From NCBI RefSeq assembly GCF_900168045.1, contig NZ_FUYY01000004.1, positions 124,001 to 188,000 of the forward strand: DNA of 64,000 nucleotides, read 5' to 3'. Source of the stretch: Salegentibacter holothuriorum. Lineage in GTDB: Bacteria; Bacteroidota; Bacteroidia; Flavobacteriales; Flavobacteriaceae. The notes under the pieces were generated by a model. That model worked only from the letters and a program-made list of their open reading frames with translations. It had not been told where the DNA came from and did no database searches. Below, one piece after another: positions 27,909-37,183 of the stretch. Every line of letters begins with the position of its first letter. The stretch's first letter is position 1. The position numbers and the translations under genes were made by a program.

Positions 27909-30197
27909 TTGGAAAAAAAATTACTGGCACTTTTGTGCCTTTTCTTTATAGGTAACCTGTTCTCACAGGAAAATCAATTTAAACTATTAAAAACAAATTC
28001 TACTGAAGTAGTTGCGGGTGCCAGCATCTCCAACACTTCAGGCATAGTAGACGTATCAGACGAAAATGGCATTTTTAGCTTAGAGGCCGAATATTTACCG
28101 GGTAGCTTTCAAATTTCTGCATTAGGTTTTGAAACTTTGGAAGTCCATTTGCGGTCTTCGCAGTCACTTCAGCAGATTTATTTAAGGCCGACTTCAGAAA
28201 ATCTTTCCGAAGTGGTGGTGCGCAGTACCGTAATTCCTAAAACACTAAGAAAAGTACCGGCTTCGGTAAACCTGGTTACTAAAACTGATTTCAACCGAAC
28301 CGATGCTACAAATGTGCTGGAAACTTTTAATAATGTTCCGGGAATGTTTGTAAACCAGGGTGCTTTAAACACCAATAAGATAAATATTCGTGGTATTGGT
28401 GCCCGTTCCCAATATAGCACCAATAGAATTCAGGCTTACTTCGACGGAATTCCTTTGACCACCGCCGAAGGGGAATTGACTTTGGATGATTTTGATCAGG
28501 AAAGTCTGGATAGAATTGAAGTGATTAAAGGTCCAACTTCCAGTATTTATGGTGCCGGTTTAGGGGGGTCTATCAACTTGTATTCTAAACAACCTACAAA
28601 GGAAGAAGCCCGACTCACTGCAAAAACTCAGTTTGGAAGTTTTAATACCCAAAAGCAGGTTTATCAGGCTTCAAATACCAATAAGAATTCTTCGCTTTTT
28701 GCAACGTTTACAAACCTAACAAGCGATGGCTACCGTGACAACGGAAATTACGATCGGAAATCGGCTTTGGTAAACGGAAGCCTTAAAACCAGCAAAAATG
28801 GTAGTTTATCTTATTTAGCCAATTTCACCCGATTAAAAGCATTTATTCCTAGTTCTCTAAACGAAGAAGATTTTAGAAATAACCCTGAAAAAGCAGCCTT
28901 CACCTGGGGACAATCTCAAGGATACGAATCTTATGATAAAGGCATGCTGGGTGGTTCTTATATACATTCGCTTTTCGATAATTTTAGCAACACTACAAGT
29001 ATATTTCTAAGTTTTAGAGATGCTTACGAGCCTCGACCTTTTAATATTTTAAAGGAAGAAAGAGTTTCTGCAGGTGCACGTACAAAATTTAATTTAAACA
29101 CCCAGATCTTTGAATTGCCTTCTGAAATAAGTTTTGGTGCTGAATATTATAACGAATGGTATGAAACCGGAACTTTTCAGAATCTCTATGAAGATTCTCC
29201 GGGTGAAGGAAGTGTGCTGGGTGAGCGGATCAGCAATAATGAACAGGATAGAAATTATGCTAATTTCTTTGCTCAGGTTAATCTTGAATTTACCAAAAAA
29301 TGGAACCTGGAGGCCGGCTTTAATATAAACACTACAAATTATAGTTTAACCGATCTTTATACTCAGGATGATGTAGATCAAACCGGTGAATACGGATTTG
29401 ACACCGTATTTTCGCCGAGAATTGGGACGAGTTACGAAGTAGACGAAGGCAAAAATATCTATGCGTCTATAAGCCACGGATTTTCGACACCAACGGTTGC
29501 TGAAACTTTAACCCCTGAAGGCCAAATAAACACCAATCTTGAGCCGGAAACCGGAATTAATTATGAAGCAGGATTTAAAGGAAATTGGTTTCAAAATAAA
29601 TTATATACCGAAGTTTCTGTTTTTTCTATTCAGATAGAGAACTTATTAGTGGCGCAACGTGTTGCAGAAGATCAATATGTGGGAATCAACGCCGGGAAAA
29701 CCAATCATAACGGGATAGAATTCCTTACCACTTACCGTTTTTTAGTAGGGTCTGATATTTCAATTAAACCTTATGTAAACGGAGCTATAAACTTTTTTGA
29801 ATTTGATGAGTTTGTGAATAACGATGAAGATTTCTCTGGAAACAAGCTCCCCGGTGTTCCTAAATACACGGTGAACCTTGGTGTGGATATCAAAAGTGAT
29901 TCAGGTTTTGAATTTTTCGGAAACTTTAGGAATGTAGGAGAGATTCCTCTAGATGATGCCAACTCAGGTTACACCGATCAATATAGTCTGCTGAATTTTA
30001 AAGCGGGATATTCTTTTAAAGTATTTCAGGGTTTAAACTTGAATTTATACGGCGGAGTAAACAATGCCTTAGATGAAAATTATGCCGCAAGTATAGTGAC
30101 CAATGCTGTTGGATTTGGAGGCGCTGCACCACGTTATTATTACCCCGGAAATCCTAGAAATTACTATGGAGGGCTTCAGCTGAATTATATTTTCTAG
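27909..30197 (+). CDS. TonB-dependent outer-membrane receptor
   Basis: A 762-residue receptor that begins with a TTG codon. Signal peptide 1-19 (LFSQ), a carboxypeptidase-regulatory-like beta domain (about 20-90, ISALGFETLEVHLR), then the plug (LRKVPASVNLVTKTDFN, INIRGIGARSQYSTNRIQAYFDGIP, IEVIKGPTSSIYGAGLGGSI) and a 22-strand-type barrel ending in a terminal aromatic (NYIF). This plug/barrel style is commonest among iron-siderophore or vitamin receptors of Bacteroidota rather than SusC glycan porins, and no SusD gene is adjacent. The substrate is not known. Confidence 0.94.
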   Translation: MEKKLLALLCLFFIGNLFSQENQFKLLKTNSTEVVAGASISNTSGIVDVSDENGIFSLEAEYLPGSFQISALGFETLEVHLRSSQSLQQIYLRPTSENLSEVVVRSTVIPKTLRKVPASVNLVTKTDFNRTDATNVLETFNNVPGMFVNQGALNTNKINIRGIGARSQYSTNRIQAYFDGIPLTTAEGELTLDDFDQESLDRIEVIKGPTSSIYGAGLGGSINLYSKQPTKEEARLTAKTQFGSFNTQKQVYQASNTNKNSSLFATFTNLTSDGYRDNGNYDRKSALVNGSLKTSKNGSLSYLANFTRLKAFIPSSLNEEDFRNNPEKAAFTWGQSQGYESYDKGMLGGSYIHSLFDNFSNTTSIFLSFRDAYEPRPFNILKEERVSAGARTKFNLNTQIFELPSEISFGAEYYNEWYETGTFQNLYEDSPGEGSVLGERISNNEQDRNYANFFAQVNLEFTKKWNLEAGFNINTTNYSLTDLYTQDDVDQTGEYGFDTVFSPRIGTSYEVDEGKNIYASISHGFSTPTVAETLTPEGQINTNLEPETGINYEAGFKGNWFQNKLYTEVSVFSIQIENLLVAQRVAEDQYVGINAGKTNHNGIEFLTTYRFLVGSDISIKPYVNGAINFFEFDEFVNNDEDFSGNKLPGVPKYTVNLGVDIKSDSGFEFFGNFRNVGEIPLDDANSGYTDQYSLLNFKAGYSFKVFQGLNLNLYGGVNNALDENYAASIVTNAVGFGGAAPRYYYPGNPRNYYGGLQLNYIF

Positions 30198-30656
30198 AAG
30201 AATGATTCGTCAAGAATAATTCGTCATTGCGAGCGAAGAATGAGCGCGGCAATCTTTTATTAATACGTGCCGTTACTTCGAGTGTCCCGATGGAGTCGGG
30301 ATGTATCGAGAAGTGCTTTGAAGTTAAAACTGTTAGTGGTTCTCGATACGCCGTTATTTTTGCCTCTGGCTCAAATAACGCTACTCGAACTGACGTTTTC
30401 GTTCTGATCAACAAACCGAAAACTGAAGTAGAATAGATTGCCACGTCGGCTATCGCCTCATCGCAATGACGATGCTTTTTTCTTTGTCATTGCGAGCGAA
30501 GGAACGTAGTGCGGCGATCTTTTATTGAAAACCTGCCGTCACTTCGAGTGTCCCGATGCAATCGGGATTTATCGAGAAGTGCTTTAAAGTTACAACTGTC
30601 ATTTGTTCTCCATACGCCGGATACCATCTTCTAGCAAGGAAGAGCGTTCTCTTGTT
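30198..30656. repeat. Cluster of palindromic repeats, two decayed copies in tandem
   Basis: 459 nt without a believable gene. Unit 1 starts with GTCATTGCGAGCGAAG (30223) ending GGCAATCT (30255), continues with a TCGGGA/TCCCGA hairpin flanked by ACTTCGAG and CGAGAAGT, and ends in an inverted copy of the first hairpin (AGATTGCC at 30435 to GCAATGAC at 30470). Unit 2 repeats the first two parts at 30486-30630 and then decays. The GTCA and TCT borders are the same as in the CTGAA-type hairpins elsewhere in the window. Confidence 0.8.
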
Positions 30657-30953
30657 TTATAAATCCTTTTTTAATTTTCCTGGATCCTGTCTGGTGTCAA
30701 AAACAGTTATGATTTCAATCTCATCTGATTCAATTCGATAATAAAAAGTAGTTTGATTTGTGACTACGCATTTGTATAGTCCGTTAAACTTTTCTGACTT
30801 TGGGCAACTATAAGGTTGGGATGAAATTTGATCTATTTTGTTAGTTAATTTTACGAAGAATTTATCTCTGGTTCGCCTATTCCATTTTTCTATTAAGTAT
30901 TCAGATAAACGTAATAATTTTGATTCGGCAAGTTCAGAAAGATAAACTTTCAT
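30657..30953 (-). CDS. RelE/ParE-family toxin
   Basis: A 98-residue protein of the ParE/RelE fold: N-terminal VYLSELAESKLLRLSEYLIEKW helices, QISSQPYSCPKS, and the C-terminal strands TTFYYRIESDEIEIITVFDTRQDP. ParE members poison gyrase and RelE members cleave mRNA; the sequence alone does not decide which. Its ATG overlaps the antitoxin stop by one nucleotide, the usual coupling. Lies beside a repeat cluster. Confidence 0.9.
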   Translation of the reverse strand: MKVYLSELAESKLLRLSEYLIEKWNRRTRDKFFVKLTNKIDQISSQPYSCPKSEKFNGLYKCVVTNQTTFYYRIESDEIEIITVFDTRQDPGKLKKDL

Positions 30954-31171
30954 CAGGAAATCTTCTTTAAGAATGATTTATATGAAACCCTCTTTCCCTG
31001 ATTTAACTCTTCAATTCCTTGTTTAATTTCTTCTCGTTCAGTTTCGCTTAATTCATTCCAAAAATCCGGGTTCTCATTTTGGACAAAATCAGCAACTTTT
31101 TGGATAAATTCTGAATTTTCATTTTCCAAAATGGTTTTTAGTAATTTCAGCTTAGTTGTTTTGATATCCAT
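30953..31171 (-). CDS. Antitoxin of the ParE/RelE-type module
   Basis: A 72-residue, acidic, mainly helical protein. The order antitoxin-toxin, the one-nucleotide overlap and the pattern of a dimer-forming N-terminal helix plus a C-terminal arm (EELNQGKRVSYKSFLKK) fit an antitoxin. No clear ribbon-helix-helix signature is seen, so the subgroup is uncertain; similar small proteins precede ParE genes widely in Bacteroidota. Confidence 0.8.
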   Translation of the reverse strand: MDIKTTKLKLLKTILENENSEFIQKVADFVQNENPDFWNELSETEREEIKQGIEELNQGKRVSYKSFLKKIS

Positions 31172-31248
31172 CTTAATAAGTATTTAGACAAAATTACTAA
31201 AAAATAAAATTAGATTTATTTTCTATAGTTTTGTATTACAGCTGTTTA

Positions 31249-31701
31249 CTATTTTCTTACAACATCCGGTACCATAAACTCATAATCGCCGTTATTGCGA
31301 ATCACATCCCGAACTACGGTAGAAGAAATATGACTTTTTCCTGAAGAAGTGATAAAAAACAGGGTGTCTATGCCGCTCATTTTATAGTTGGTTTGTCCAA
31401 TAGCTTTTTCAAACTCCAAATCTTGTGCATTTCGCAAACCGCGTAGGAGGAAACCGGCATTTTGTTTCTTACAGAAATCTACCGTAAGTCCTTTGTAAGT
31501 GGTTACGGTTATTTTGGGTTCATTTTTAAAAGTTTCCTTTAAGAAGTGCAGTCGTTCCTCCAATGAAAACATATAGTTTTTGTTGGAATTTGTCCCAATA
31601 GCCAGAATAATCTCCTCAAAAAGCGGAAGCGCCCTTTCAATAATATCGGTGTGGCCTAAAGTAATAGGATCAAAAGACCCCGGAAAAACTGCTTTGCTCA
31701 T
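31249..31701 (-). CDS. coaD: Phosphopantetheine adenylyltransferase CoaD
   Basis: Penultimate step of coenzyme A synthesis. 150 residues; the nucleotidyltransferase signature FPGSFDPITLGHTDII is near the N-terminus and ISSTVVRDVI near the C-terminus. RGLRNAQDLEFE is the substrate-binding segment. Monocistronic in appearance. Confidence 0.96.
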   Translation of the reverse strand: MSKAVFPGSFDPITLGHTDIIERALPLFEEIILAIGTNSNKNYMFSLEERLHFLKETFKNEPKITVTTYKGLTVDFCKKQNAGFLLRGLRNAQDLEFEKAIGQTNYKMSGIDTLFFITSSGKSHISSTVVRDVIRNNGDYEFMVPDVVRK

Positions 31702-32075
31702 AATAGTATTTTAGTCTTTCCCGTGAAGACGGGAAACCAAATTTAGTCATTTCAAAATTTGAAAGAAATATAGTAATAATAAATGTGGGTGAAAATCAAA
31801 ATAGCCTATTAGTCAAGGGATACAATAAGAAGGTCTCAGCTGAGAACGTCATTACGAATGGAGTGCATTAATCTCTATGATGTTTACTTAAAATATGTTT
31901 TGCGTCAAGCTGAACTTGTTTCAGCTTCTAACTTGTTTTGATGTTCAAAAGCTTAGATCCTGAAATAAATTCAGGATGACGTTTAAGCATAATCAGAAAA
32001 CCTAACACTTAAAATTATCGTATTGAATTACTATAGTTTTAAGTTATAGAGCCTTTCGAATTCCCTCTTCGGGGG
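31702..32075. repeat. Intergenic palindromes between coaD and ddl
   Basis: 374 nt with no gene. TTTCCCGTGAAGACGGGAAA at 31716-31735 is a perfect hairpin with a GAAG loop, of the same type as the CCCGCGAAGGCGGG hairpin at 62292. A head-to-head pair of CTGAA hairpins follows (CGTCAAGCTGAACTTGTTTC from 31902; TAGATCCTGAAATAAATTCA to GGATGACG at 31982). At 32047-32092 lies a C/G-run repeat (CCCTCTTCGGGGGCTAGGGG) that contains the ddl stop codon. Confidence 0.75.
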
Positions 32076-33056
32076 CTAGGGGGCTTTCAATGCCGTCTCA
32101 ATCGCGCTACCATAAAGTTCTGTCAAACTTATGCCTGCTGCTTCTGCCTGTTGCGGTAAAATACTTGCCTGACTTAATCCCGGCGTGGTATTCATTTCAA
32201 TAAAATGAGGTTCCCCATCATGGAAAATAAATTCAGAACGGGTAAAACCGCGCATTTTAAGTTTTTTATAAATCAGTTTAGCGATTTTCTGCACCTGTTT
32301 GGTTTTTTCTTCAGAAATATTAGCCGGCGTAATCTCCTGCGATTTCCCCAAGTATTTAGCCTCGTAATCAAAGAATTCATTTTCAGAAATAATCTCGGTT
32401 ACCGGAAGCGCTTTTACTTTTCCTTTATATGTAATCACTCCCACAGAAACTTCGGTGCCATCAAGAAACGACTCAATAATCACTTCATCGTCTTCTTTAA
32501 ATGCATTTTTGGTAGCGGGAACCAATTCTTCTTCAGACTTAACTTTAGTGATGCCAAAACTACTACCGGCGCGGTTGGCCTTTACAAAACATGGCAAACC
32601 AACTTTGGCAATTATTTCTTCCGCATTTACTTTATCCTCTTTATCCAGAAAATAATTCACCGCGGTTTTTATTCCGTAGGGCTTTAAAACACTTATAAGA
32701 TCCCGCTTATTAAAAGTTAAAGCTGCCTGGTAGTAACCACAAGTAGTCTGCGGAATACCCACTAATTCCAGGTATGCCTGTAACAATCCGTTTTCTCCCG
32801 GCGTACCGTGAATAGTATTAAAAACACAATCGAAAGAAATTATTTTTCCGTCTATTTTAACTGTGAAGTCATTTTTATTAATAGGGTAAGGCGTATCATC
32901 ATCGGCCACTACAAACCATTCTTTTTGTAAAATATGCACCCGGTAAGGCTCGTACAAATCCCGGTTTAAATGTTTGTAAACCATATTCCCACTGTTAATA
33001 GAGATTCTATATTCACTGGAATATCCGCCCATGGCGATGGCAATTTTTTTCTTCAT
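32076..33056 (-). CDS. ddl: D-alanine--D-alanine ligase
   Basis: Makes the D-Ala-D-Ala dipeptide of peptidoglycan. The 326-residue ATP-grasp enzyme shows IAMGGYSSEY at the N-terminus, FNTIHGTPGENG, KANRAGSSFGITKV, DEVIIESFLDGTEVSVGV and EMNTTPGLSQASILPQQA at the C-terminal active site. The final codons (LKAP, stop) lie at the edge of a dispersed C/G-rich repeat, so the natural terminus may have been altered slightly. Confidence 0.96.
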   Translation of the reverse strand: MKKKIAIAMGGYSSEYRISINSGNMVYKHLNRDLYEPYRVHILQKEWFVVADDDTPYPINKNDFTVKIDGKIISFDCVFNTIHGTPGENGLLQAYLELVGIPQTTCGYYQAALTFNKRDLISVLKPYGIKTAVNYFLDKEDKVNAEEIIAKVGLPCFVKANRAGSSFGITKVKSEEELVPATKNAFKEDDEVIIESFLDGTEVSVGVITYKGKVKALPVTEIISENEFFDYEAKYLGKSQEITPANISEEKTKQVQKIAKLIYKKLKMRGFTRSEFIFHDGEPHFIEMNTTPGLSQASILPQQAEAAGISLTELYGSAIETALKAP

Positions 33057-33195
33057 TTCTCCGTTATCAGTTTTTAGTTGACAGCTTTTCAGCTATTTGG
33101 ATCTGCTTATAATGATTGCTGACACGCTTAAACCCAGACCAAATAACTGATATCACAAATCTACAAACAATCTGCCACCAAAAGCAGGGGTTTTA

Positions 33196-33203
33196 TATCT
33201 TTG
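33196..33203 (+). promoter_or_regulatory. Candidate -7 box of the PASTA-rluD operon
   Basis: TATCTTTG matches TAnnTTTG and ends 18 nt before the ATG at 33222. A weak TCTG lies 21 nt upstream in the -33 position. The box overlaps the upstream TTG, which argues against that TTG as a start. Confidence 0.55.
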
Positions 33204-33221
33204 CTGCTTAGAAACAAATGT

Positions 33222-33836
33222 ATGGGATTCTTTAAATTTATTTTCAGTAAAACATTTTTAATTCAGTTGATCATTGCCGCCATCTTAGTGGTGGTAATTG
33301 CTTTCTTAGCTTTAAGATGGCTGGATTACTCTACAAATCAAGATCAGCGTATAGCCGTTCCAGATTTGTCTAAACAGTCTTTAGATGAAGTAGACGATAA
33401 ATTGGCGACACTAGATTTAAGATTTGAGATCCTGGATTCAGCAAATTTTAATCCCGATTTCCCGCGTTATTCGGTGATAGAACAAGTGCCGGAAGCGGGA
33501 CAATTTGTGAAAGAAAATAGAAAAATCTACCTTACTTTAAATCCCTCAGGATATAGAAAAGTAATGATTCCCGATTTAATTAGAAAGACGCGTAGACAGG
33601 CAGAACCTACCTTGAGGTCCTTAGGCTTTGAAATAGGAGACGTAAGTTATAAACCCGATATTGCTGAAGATGCTGTTTTAGAATTAAGACATAAAGGTAA
33701 AAAACTGGAACCGGGAGACGAGATAATGAAAACTTCTACCATAGATTTGGTGTTAGGTGATGGTTCCGGAAGGTATGAAATGGATGAAGAAGGACAGGAT
33801 ACAACAATTCCTGCAGAGGAAGAAATTGAATTTTAA
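33222..33836 (+). CDS. PASTA-domain membrane protein
   Basis: The frame opens at a TTG at 33201, but that codon lies in a promoter-like box, so I use the ATG at 33222 (MGFFKFIFSK), giving 204 residues. A single membrane helix (about 10-33) is followed by two PASTA repeats (IAVPDLSKQSLDEVDDKL and VMIPDLIRKTRRQAEPTL) plus a partial third, facing the periplasm, and an acidic tail. There is no kinase domain. PASTA domains bind cell-wall fragments in other bacteria. Its stop overlaps the rluD start (TAATG), so the two are coupled; ddl lies divergently upstream. Confidence 0.9.
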   Translation: MGFFKFIFSKTFLIQLIIAAILVVVIAFLALRWLDYSTNQDQRIAVPDLSKQSLDEVDDKLATLDLRFEILDSANFNPDFPRYSVIEQVPEAGQFVKENRKIYLTLNPSGYRKVMIPDLIRKTRRQAEPTLRSLGFEIGDVSYKPDIAEDAVLELRHKGKKLEPGDEIMKTSTIDLVLGDGSGRYEMDEEGQDTTIPAEEEIEF

Positions 33837-34882
33837 TGAAAGACGAAGAACAAAACGAAATAGAGCAACAGGACGAGACTTTATACGAACATCATAAATT
33901 TGAGGCCGGTCCCGGTCAAAACCCTTTGCGAGTAGATAAATTCTTAATGAATTTTATTGAAAATGCGACCCGAAATAAAATTCAAAAAGCTGCGAAAACC
34001 GGTAATATTTATGTTAACGAAGAACAGGTAAAACAAAACTACAAAGTGAAATCGGGGGATGTGGTGCAGGTAATGTTCGAGCATCCGCCTTATGAATTTT
34101 TACTTACTCCAGAAAATATTCCTTTAGATATCGTCTATGAAGACGATACCTTGTTGGTGGTGAATAAACCTGCCGGAATGGTAGTGCATCCCGGTCACGG
34201 CAATTATAGTGGTACGTTAATAAATGCATTAATTTATCATTTTGAAAACCTCCCGAACAACTCCAGTGATCGCCCCGGGCTTGTACATAGAATAGATAAA
34301 GATACCAGCGGACTTTTAGTGATAGCAAAGACTGAAGAAGCAATGGCACATCTCTCTAAACAGTTTTTTGATAAAACCAGCGAGCGTGAATATGTAGCTT
34401 TGGTTTGGGGTAATGTTGAAGAAGATGAAGGCAGGGTAGAAGGCAATATTGGCCGCCATCCCAAAAACCGATTGCAAAATACGGTTTATGAGGGTGACGA
34501 AGCCGGAAAAGGAAAGCCTGCGGTTACCCATTACAAGGTTTTAGAACGTTTTGGTTATGTAACCCTGGTTTCCTGTAAACTGGAAACCGGAAGAACCCAC
34601 CAGATTCGGGTACACATGAAACATATTGGGCATACCCTTTTTAACGACGAGCGCTACGGCGGTGAAAAGATCCTAAAGGGTACTACATTTAGTAAATACA
34701 AACAATTTGTAGATAATTGCTTTAAGATATTACCACGCCAGGCACTACACGCTAAAACTCTTGGGTTTATTCATCCAAAAACCGGCGAGGCAATGAGCTT
34801 CAATACCGAAATTCCTGAAGATATCCAGGCCTGTATCGAGAAATGGCGCAACTACGCCAAAAATCAGAAAGAGGTTTTGTAA
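33836..34882 (+). CDS. rluD: Ribosomal large-subunit pseudouridine synthase, RluD type
   Basis: Converts specific uridines of 23S rRNA to pseudouridine. 348 residues: an S4 RNA-binding domain (about 28-85, RVDKFLMNFIENATRNKIQKA) and the RluA-type catalytic domain with HRIDKDTSGLLVIAKT (catalytic Asp) and TGRTHQIRVHMKHIGHTLFNDERYG. RluD versus RluC type is inferred from the S4 domain and length. Translation is coupled to the PASTA gene by a one-nucleotide overlap. Confidence 0.93.
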   Translation: MKDEEQNEIEQQDETLYEHHKFEAGPGQNPLRVDKFLMNFIENATRNKIQKAAKTGNIYVNEEQVKQNYKVKSGDVVQVMFEHPPYEFLLTPENIPLDIVYEDDTLLVVNKPAGMVVHPGHGNYSGTLINALIYHFENLPNNSSDRPGLVHRIDKDTSGLLVIAKTEEAMAHLSKQFFDKTSEREYVALVWGNVEEDEGRVEGNIGRHPKNRLQNTVYEGDEAGKGKPAVTHYKVLERFGYVTLVSCKLETGRTHQIRVHMKHIGHTLFNDERYGGEKILKGTTFSKYKQFVDNCFKILPRQALHAKTLGFIHPKTGEAMSFNTEIPEDIQACIEKWRNYAKNQKEVL

Positions 34883-35194
34883 ACCATTTCCTTTACTTTT
34901 TTAACGTCACCCCGAATTTATTTCGGGGTCTAAATTGTGGAGAAATCAAAATCATACTAGATCCTGAAATAAATTCAGGATGACGCGTGTTCAATTCAGG
35001 AAGTGTCCGTCACCCTGAACTTGTTTCAGAGCCTGCCCCGATTTTTGGTCGGGGGTATAACATGTTAAAAAGTCCACCATAATGCGTATTTAAACTCATA
35101 CTAGATCCTGAAATAAATTCAGGATGACGCGGTTTTCGTCACCCCGAATTCATTTCGGGGGCTAACATGAATTAAACTTTATTTATATTTATAA
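34883..35194. repeat. GTCA-type palindrome array upstream of the first GIY-YIG copy
   Basis: 312 nt without a gene. Hairpins in both orientations: CGTCACCCCGAATTTATTTC at 34903, TAGATCCTGAAATAAATTCA at 34958, CGTCACCCTGAACTTGTTTC at 35009, a CCCCGATTTTTGGTCGGGG hairpin at 35037, then a second TAGATCCTG copy at 35104 and CGTCACCCCGAATTCATTTC at 35138. The last about 170 nt are nearly identical to 37015-37183 upstream of the second GIY-YIG copy. Confidence 0.85.
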
Positions 35195-35479
35195 ATGAAG
35201 AAAAGCTACATCTACATACTTTCCAATTCAACCAGAACAATGATTTATATAGGTGTGACTTCAGATTTGAAAAAACGAATCACTGAGCATAAAAGCGAAA
35301 TGGGCTCATTGTTTACCAGAAGATATCACCTTAAGTTTTTAATTTATTTCGAAGAGTTTTCAGAAATTCATCAAGCCATCGCCAGAGAGAAACAATTAAA
35401 AAACTGGCATAAGGAATGAAAATGGAATTTAGCTAAATCTATAAATCCAAATTTGAAAAACCTTTACAAAGAGTTGTAA
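35195..35479 (+). pseudogene. GIY-YIG nuclease gene, broken by a premature stop (copy 1)
   Basis: Encodes the small UPF0213-like GIY-YIG domain (YIYILSN, MIYIGVTSDLKKRITEHK, AREKQLKNWHKE). Aligned with the intact copy at 37184-37468, the codon TGG (Trp) after KNWHKE has become TGA at 35417-35419. Beyond it the frame stays open and similar for 20 more codons to a TAA at 35477-35479, exactly the length of copy 2. The truncated 74-residue product lacks the WK..L tail. A point mutation with an otherwise preserved frame points to recent inactivation; a shortened active form cannot be excluded. Confidence 0.85.
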
Positions 35480-35640
35480 TTGTTAACAAGTCTCACGTCA
35501 TGCTGAACTCGTTTCAGCATCTAACAGTAAACATATTTTAGCTCAACTTAGATCCTGAAATAAATTCAGGATGACGTGGTTTTCGTCATCCCGAATTTAT
35601 TTCGGGGTCTATCATGTTAGATGCTATAGCAATCCCGGAA
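35480..35640. repeat. GTCA-type palindromes downstream of GIY-YIG copy 1
   Basis: CGTCATGCTGAACTCGTTTC at 35496, TAGATCCTGAAATAAATTCA at 35548, and CGTCATCCCGAATTTATTTC at 35584. The first two have direct equivalents after copy 2 (37478 and 37532), so the duplicated unit is gene plus flanking hairpins. Confidence 0.85.
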
Positions 35641-35706
35641 TTTCAGAACCGCGTGAAGTTTAAAAAATTCCTCTTTATTTTCAAGGGTAGGTGGCCGCAG
35701 GGGTTT

Positions 35707-36435
35707 CTAACTCTTACCCGTCGGTTTTATAAGCAACTCGTTTACATTCACACTATCGGGTTGCGTGGTGGCGTAAAGCACTGCATCGGCAATATTTTTA
35801 GGCGATAATTTAGGTTCATCACCGCCGTAATCTTTATCATCCAATAATTCTTCATCAGAGATATCTTCTCTAAGGCTGGTTGCCACTGTTCCCGGTTCTA
35901 TAGAAGATACCCGAATATTAAAATCGGGAGAAAGTTCCATACGCATCGCCCTGGAAAGTTCTATCACTGCGGCTTTAGAAGCACCGTAAACAGCACCACC
36001 TTCAAAGATCTCTTTTCCGTCTACCGAGGCAATATTAATAATATGTCCGTTGTTTTGTTTTTTCATTGCAGGTAGCACGGCGTGTATACAGCGCAGCGTT
36101 CCTTTTACGTTTACTTCAATAGTTTGCAGCCAATCTTCAAGATTTTCATTTTTAAGATAAGTGAGGGGCATTACACCGGCCGAATTCACTAAAATATCTA
36201 TCCTGTCAAAACGGTCGTAAATTTTCTCAAAAGCTTCACTAACACTTTTGTCGCTGGTTACATCTAATTCTACTTCAAAACTCTGACTAAGTCCTTTTCC
36301 AATTTCTTTTAATTTATCTAGACTTCTACTGGCAAGAGCCACTTTACAGCCTTTTTTCGAAAGTTCTTCGGCAATAGATTTTCCAATTCCGCTACTCGCG
36401 CCGGTGATAACGGCTACTTTATCATTTAAATTCAT
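35707..36435 (-). CDS. Short-chain dehydrogenase/reductase
   Basis: A 242-residue NAD(P)-dependent oxidoreductase of the classical SDR type: TGASSGIGKSIAEEL (cofactor site) near residues 12-26, NSAGVMPL, the catalytic IASVDGKE region and YGASKAAV with the active Tyr and Lys. ALASRS after the second strand suggests NADP. It resembles the YdfG-like group; substrate unknown. It is the only intact gene between the two GIY-YIG cassettes and both its sides are repeats. Confidence 0.93.
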   Translation of the reverse strand: MNLNDKVAVITGASSGIGKSIAEELSKKGCKVALASRSLDKLKEIGKGLSQSFEVELDVTSDKSVSEAFEKIYDRFDRIDILVNSAGVMPLTYLKNENLEDWLQTIEVNVKGTLRCIHAVLPAMKKQNNGHIINIASVDGKEIFEGGAVYGASKAAVIELSRAMRMELSPDFNIRVSSIEPGTVATSLREDISDEELLDDKDYGGDEPKLSPKNIADAVLYATTQPDSVNVNELLIKPTGKS

Positions 36436-37183
36436 AATTCTATTTTATTGGTTGGTTTGCAAGTTGCGAGGAATTAAAAGCTTAAGGCGTTAAGAAAGTT
36501 TGAAATAACAGGATTTTAACTAGGGAGATTTTTAATTGCCAAAGGCTTAGATGCTGAAACGAGTTCAGCATGACGTAGCTTTCGTGAGACCGAATTCAAA
36601 TCGGTGCAGGCTTTGAAACCAGTTCAGACGTCCTTACCGTCACCCCGAATTTATTTCGGGGTCTAGGTTGTTTTGAAATCGAGAGTATAGGTTGGTAATA
36701 ATTTAGATCATGTTAGATGCTGAACAAGTTCAGCATGACGTTCCTATCGTAACCCGAATTCAAATGGGTGCAGGCTTTGAAAGAAATCAGCGTGAGTTTC
36801 CAATCGTCACCCCGAATTCATTTCGGAGCCTGCCCCGATTTATCATCGGGGGTCTAAATTGTTTTGAAATCGAGAGTATAGGTTGGTAAGAATTTAGATC
36901 GTGTTAGATGCTGAAACAAGTTCAGCATGACGTTCCTATCGTAACCCGAATTCAAATGGGTGCAGGCTCTGAAAGAAATCAGCGTGAGTTTCCAATCGTC
37001 ACCCCGAATTCATTTCGGAGCCTGCCCCGACTTTTTGTCGGGGGTATAACATGTTAAGAAGTCCACCATAATGCGTAATTAAACTCATCCTAGATCCTGA
37101 AATAAATTCAGGATGACGTGGTGTTCGTCACCCTGAATTTATTTCAGGGTCTAACATGAATTAAACTTTATTTATATTTATAA
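36436..37183. repeat. Large palindromic repeat field upstream of GIY-YIG copy 2
   Basis: 748 nt without a gene. At least nine GTCA-type hairpins in alternating orientation, with stems CCTGAA, GCTGAA and CCCGAA and their complements, plus two CCCCGA...TCGGGG hairpins (about 36832 and 37024). Contains the 191-bp tandem duplication described separately. The last about 170 nt duplicate 35020-35194. Confidence 0.88.
36660..37050. repeat. Tandem duplication, period about 191 bp
   Basis: TTGTTTTGAAATCGAGAGTA occurs at 36668 and again at 36859, and the following bases match almost throughout, including the internal hairpins and the distinctive GTAACCCGAATTCAAATGGG segments. Differences are a few substitutions and one inserted A. 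Confidence 0.9.

Noticed and set aside
30227-30436. A 69-codon plus-strand frame (and similar frames at 30556 and on the minus strand)
   Set aside because: It runs straight through the palindromic repeat cluster; the apparent protein is just translated repeat.
35614-35808. A 64-codon plus-strand frame at the end of the SDR gene
   Set aside because: Overlaps the SDR 3' end and a repeat; no recognisable content.
36660-37050. Possible CRISPR-like array
   Set aside because: Only two long units of 191 bp, no short regular repeats with unique spacers and no cas genes.
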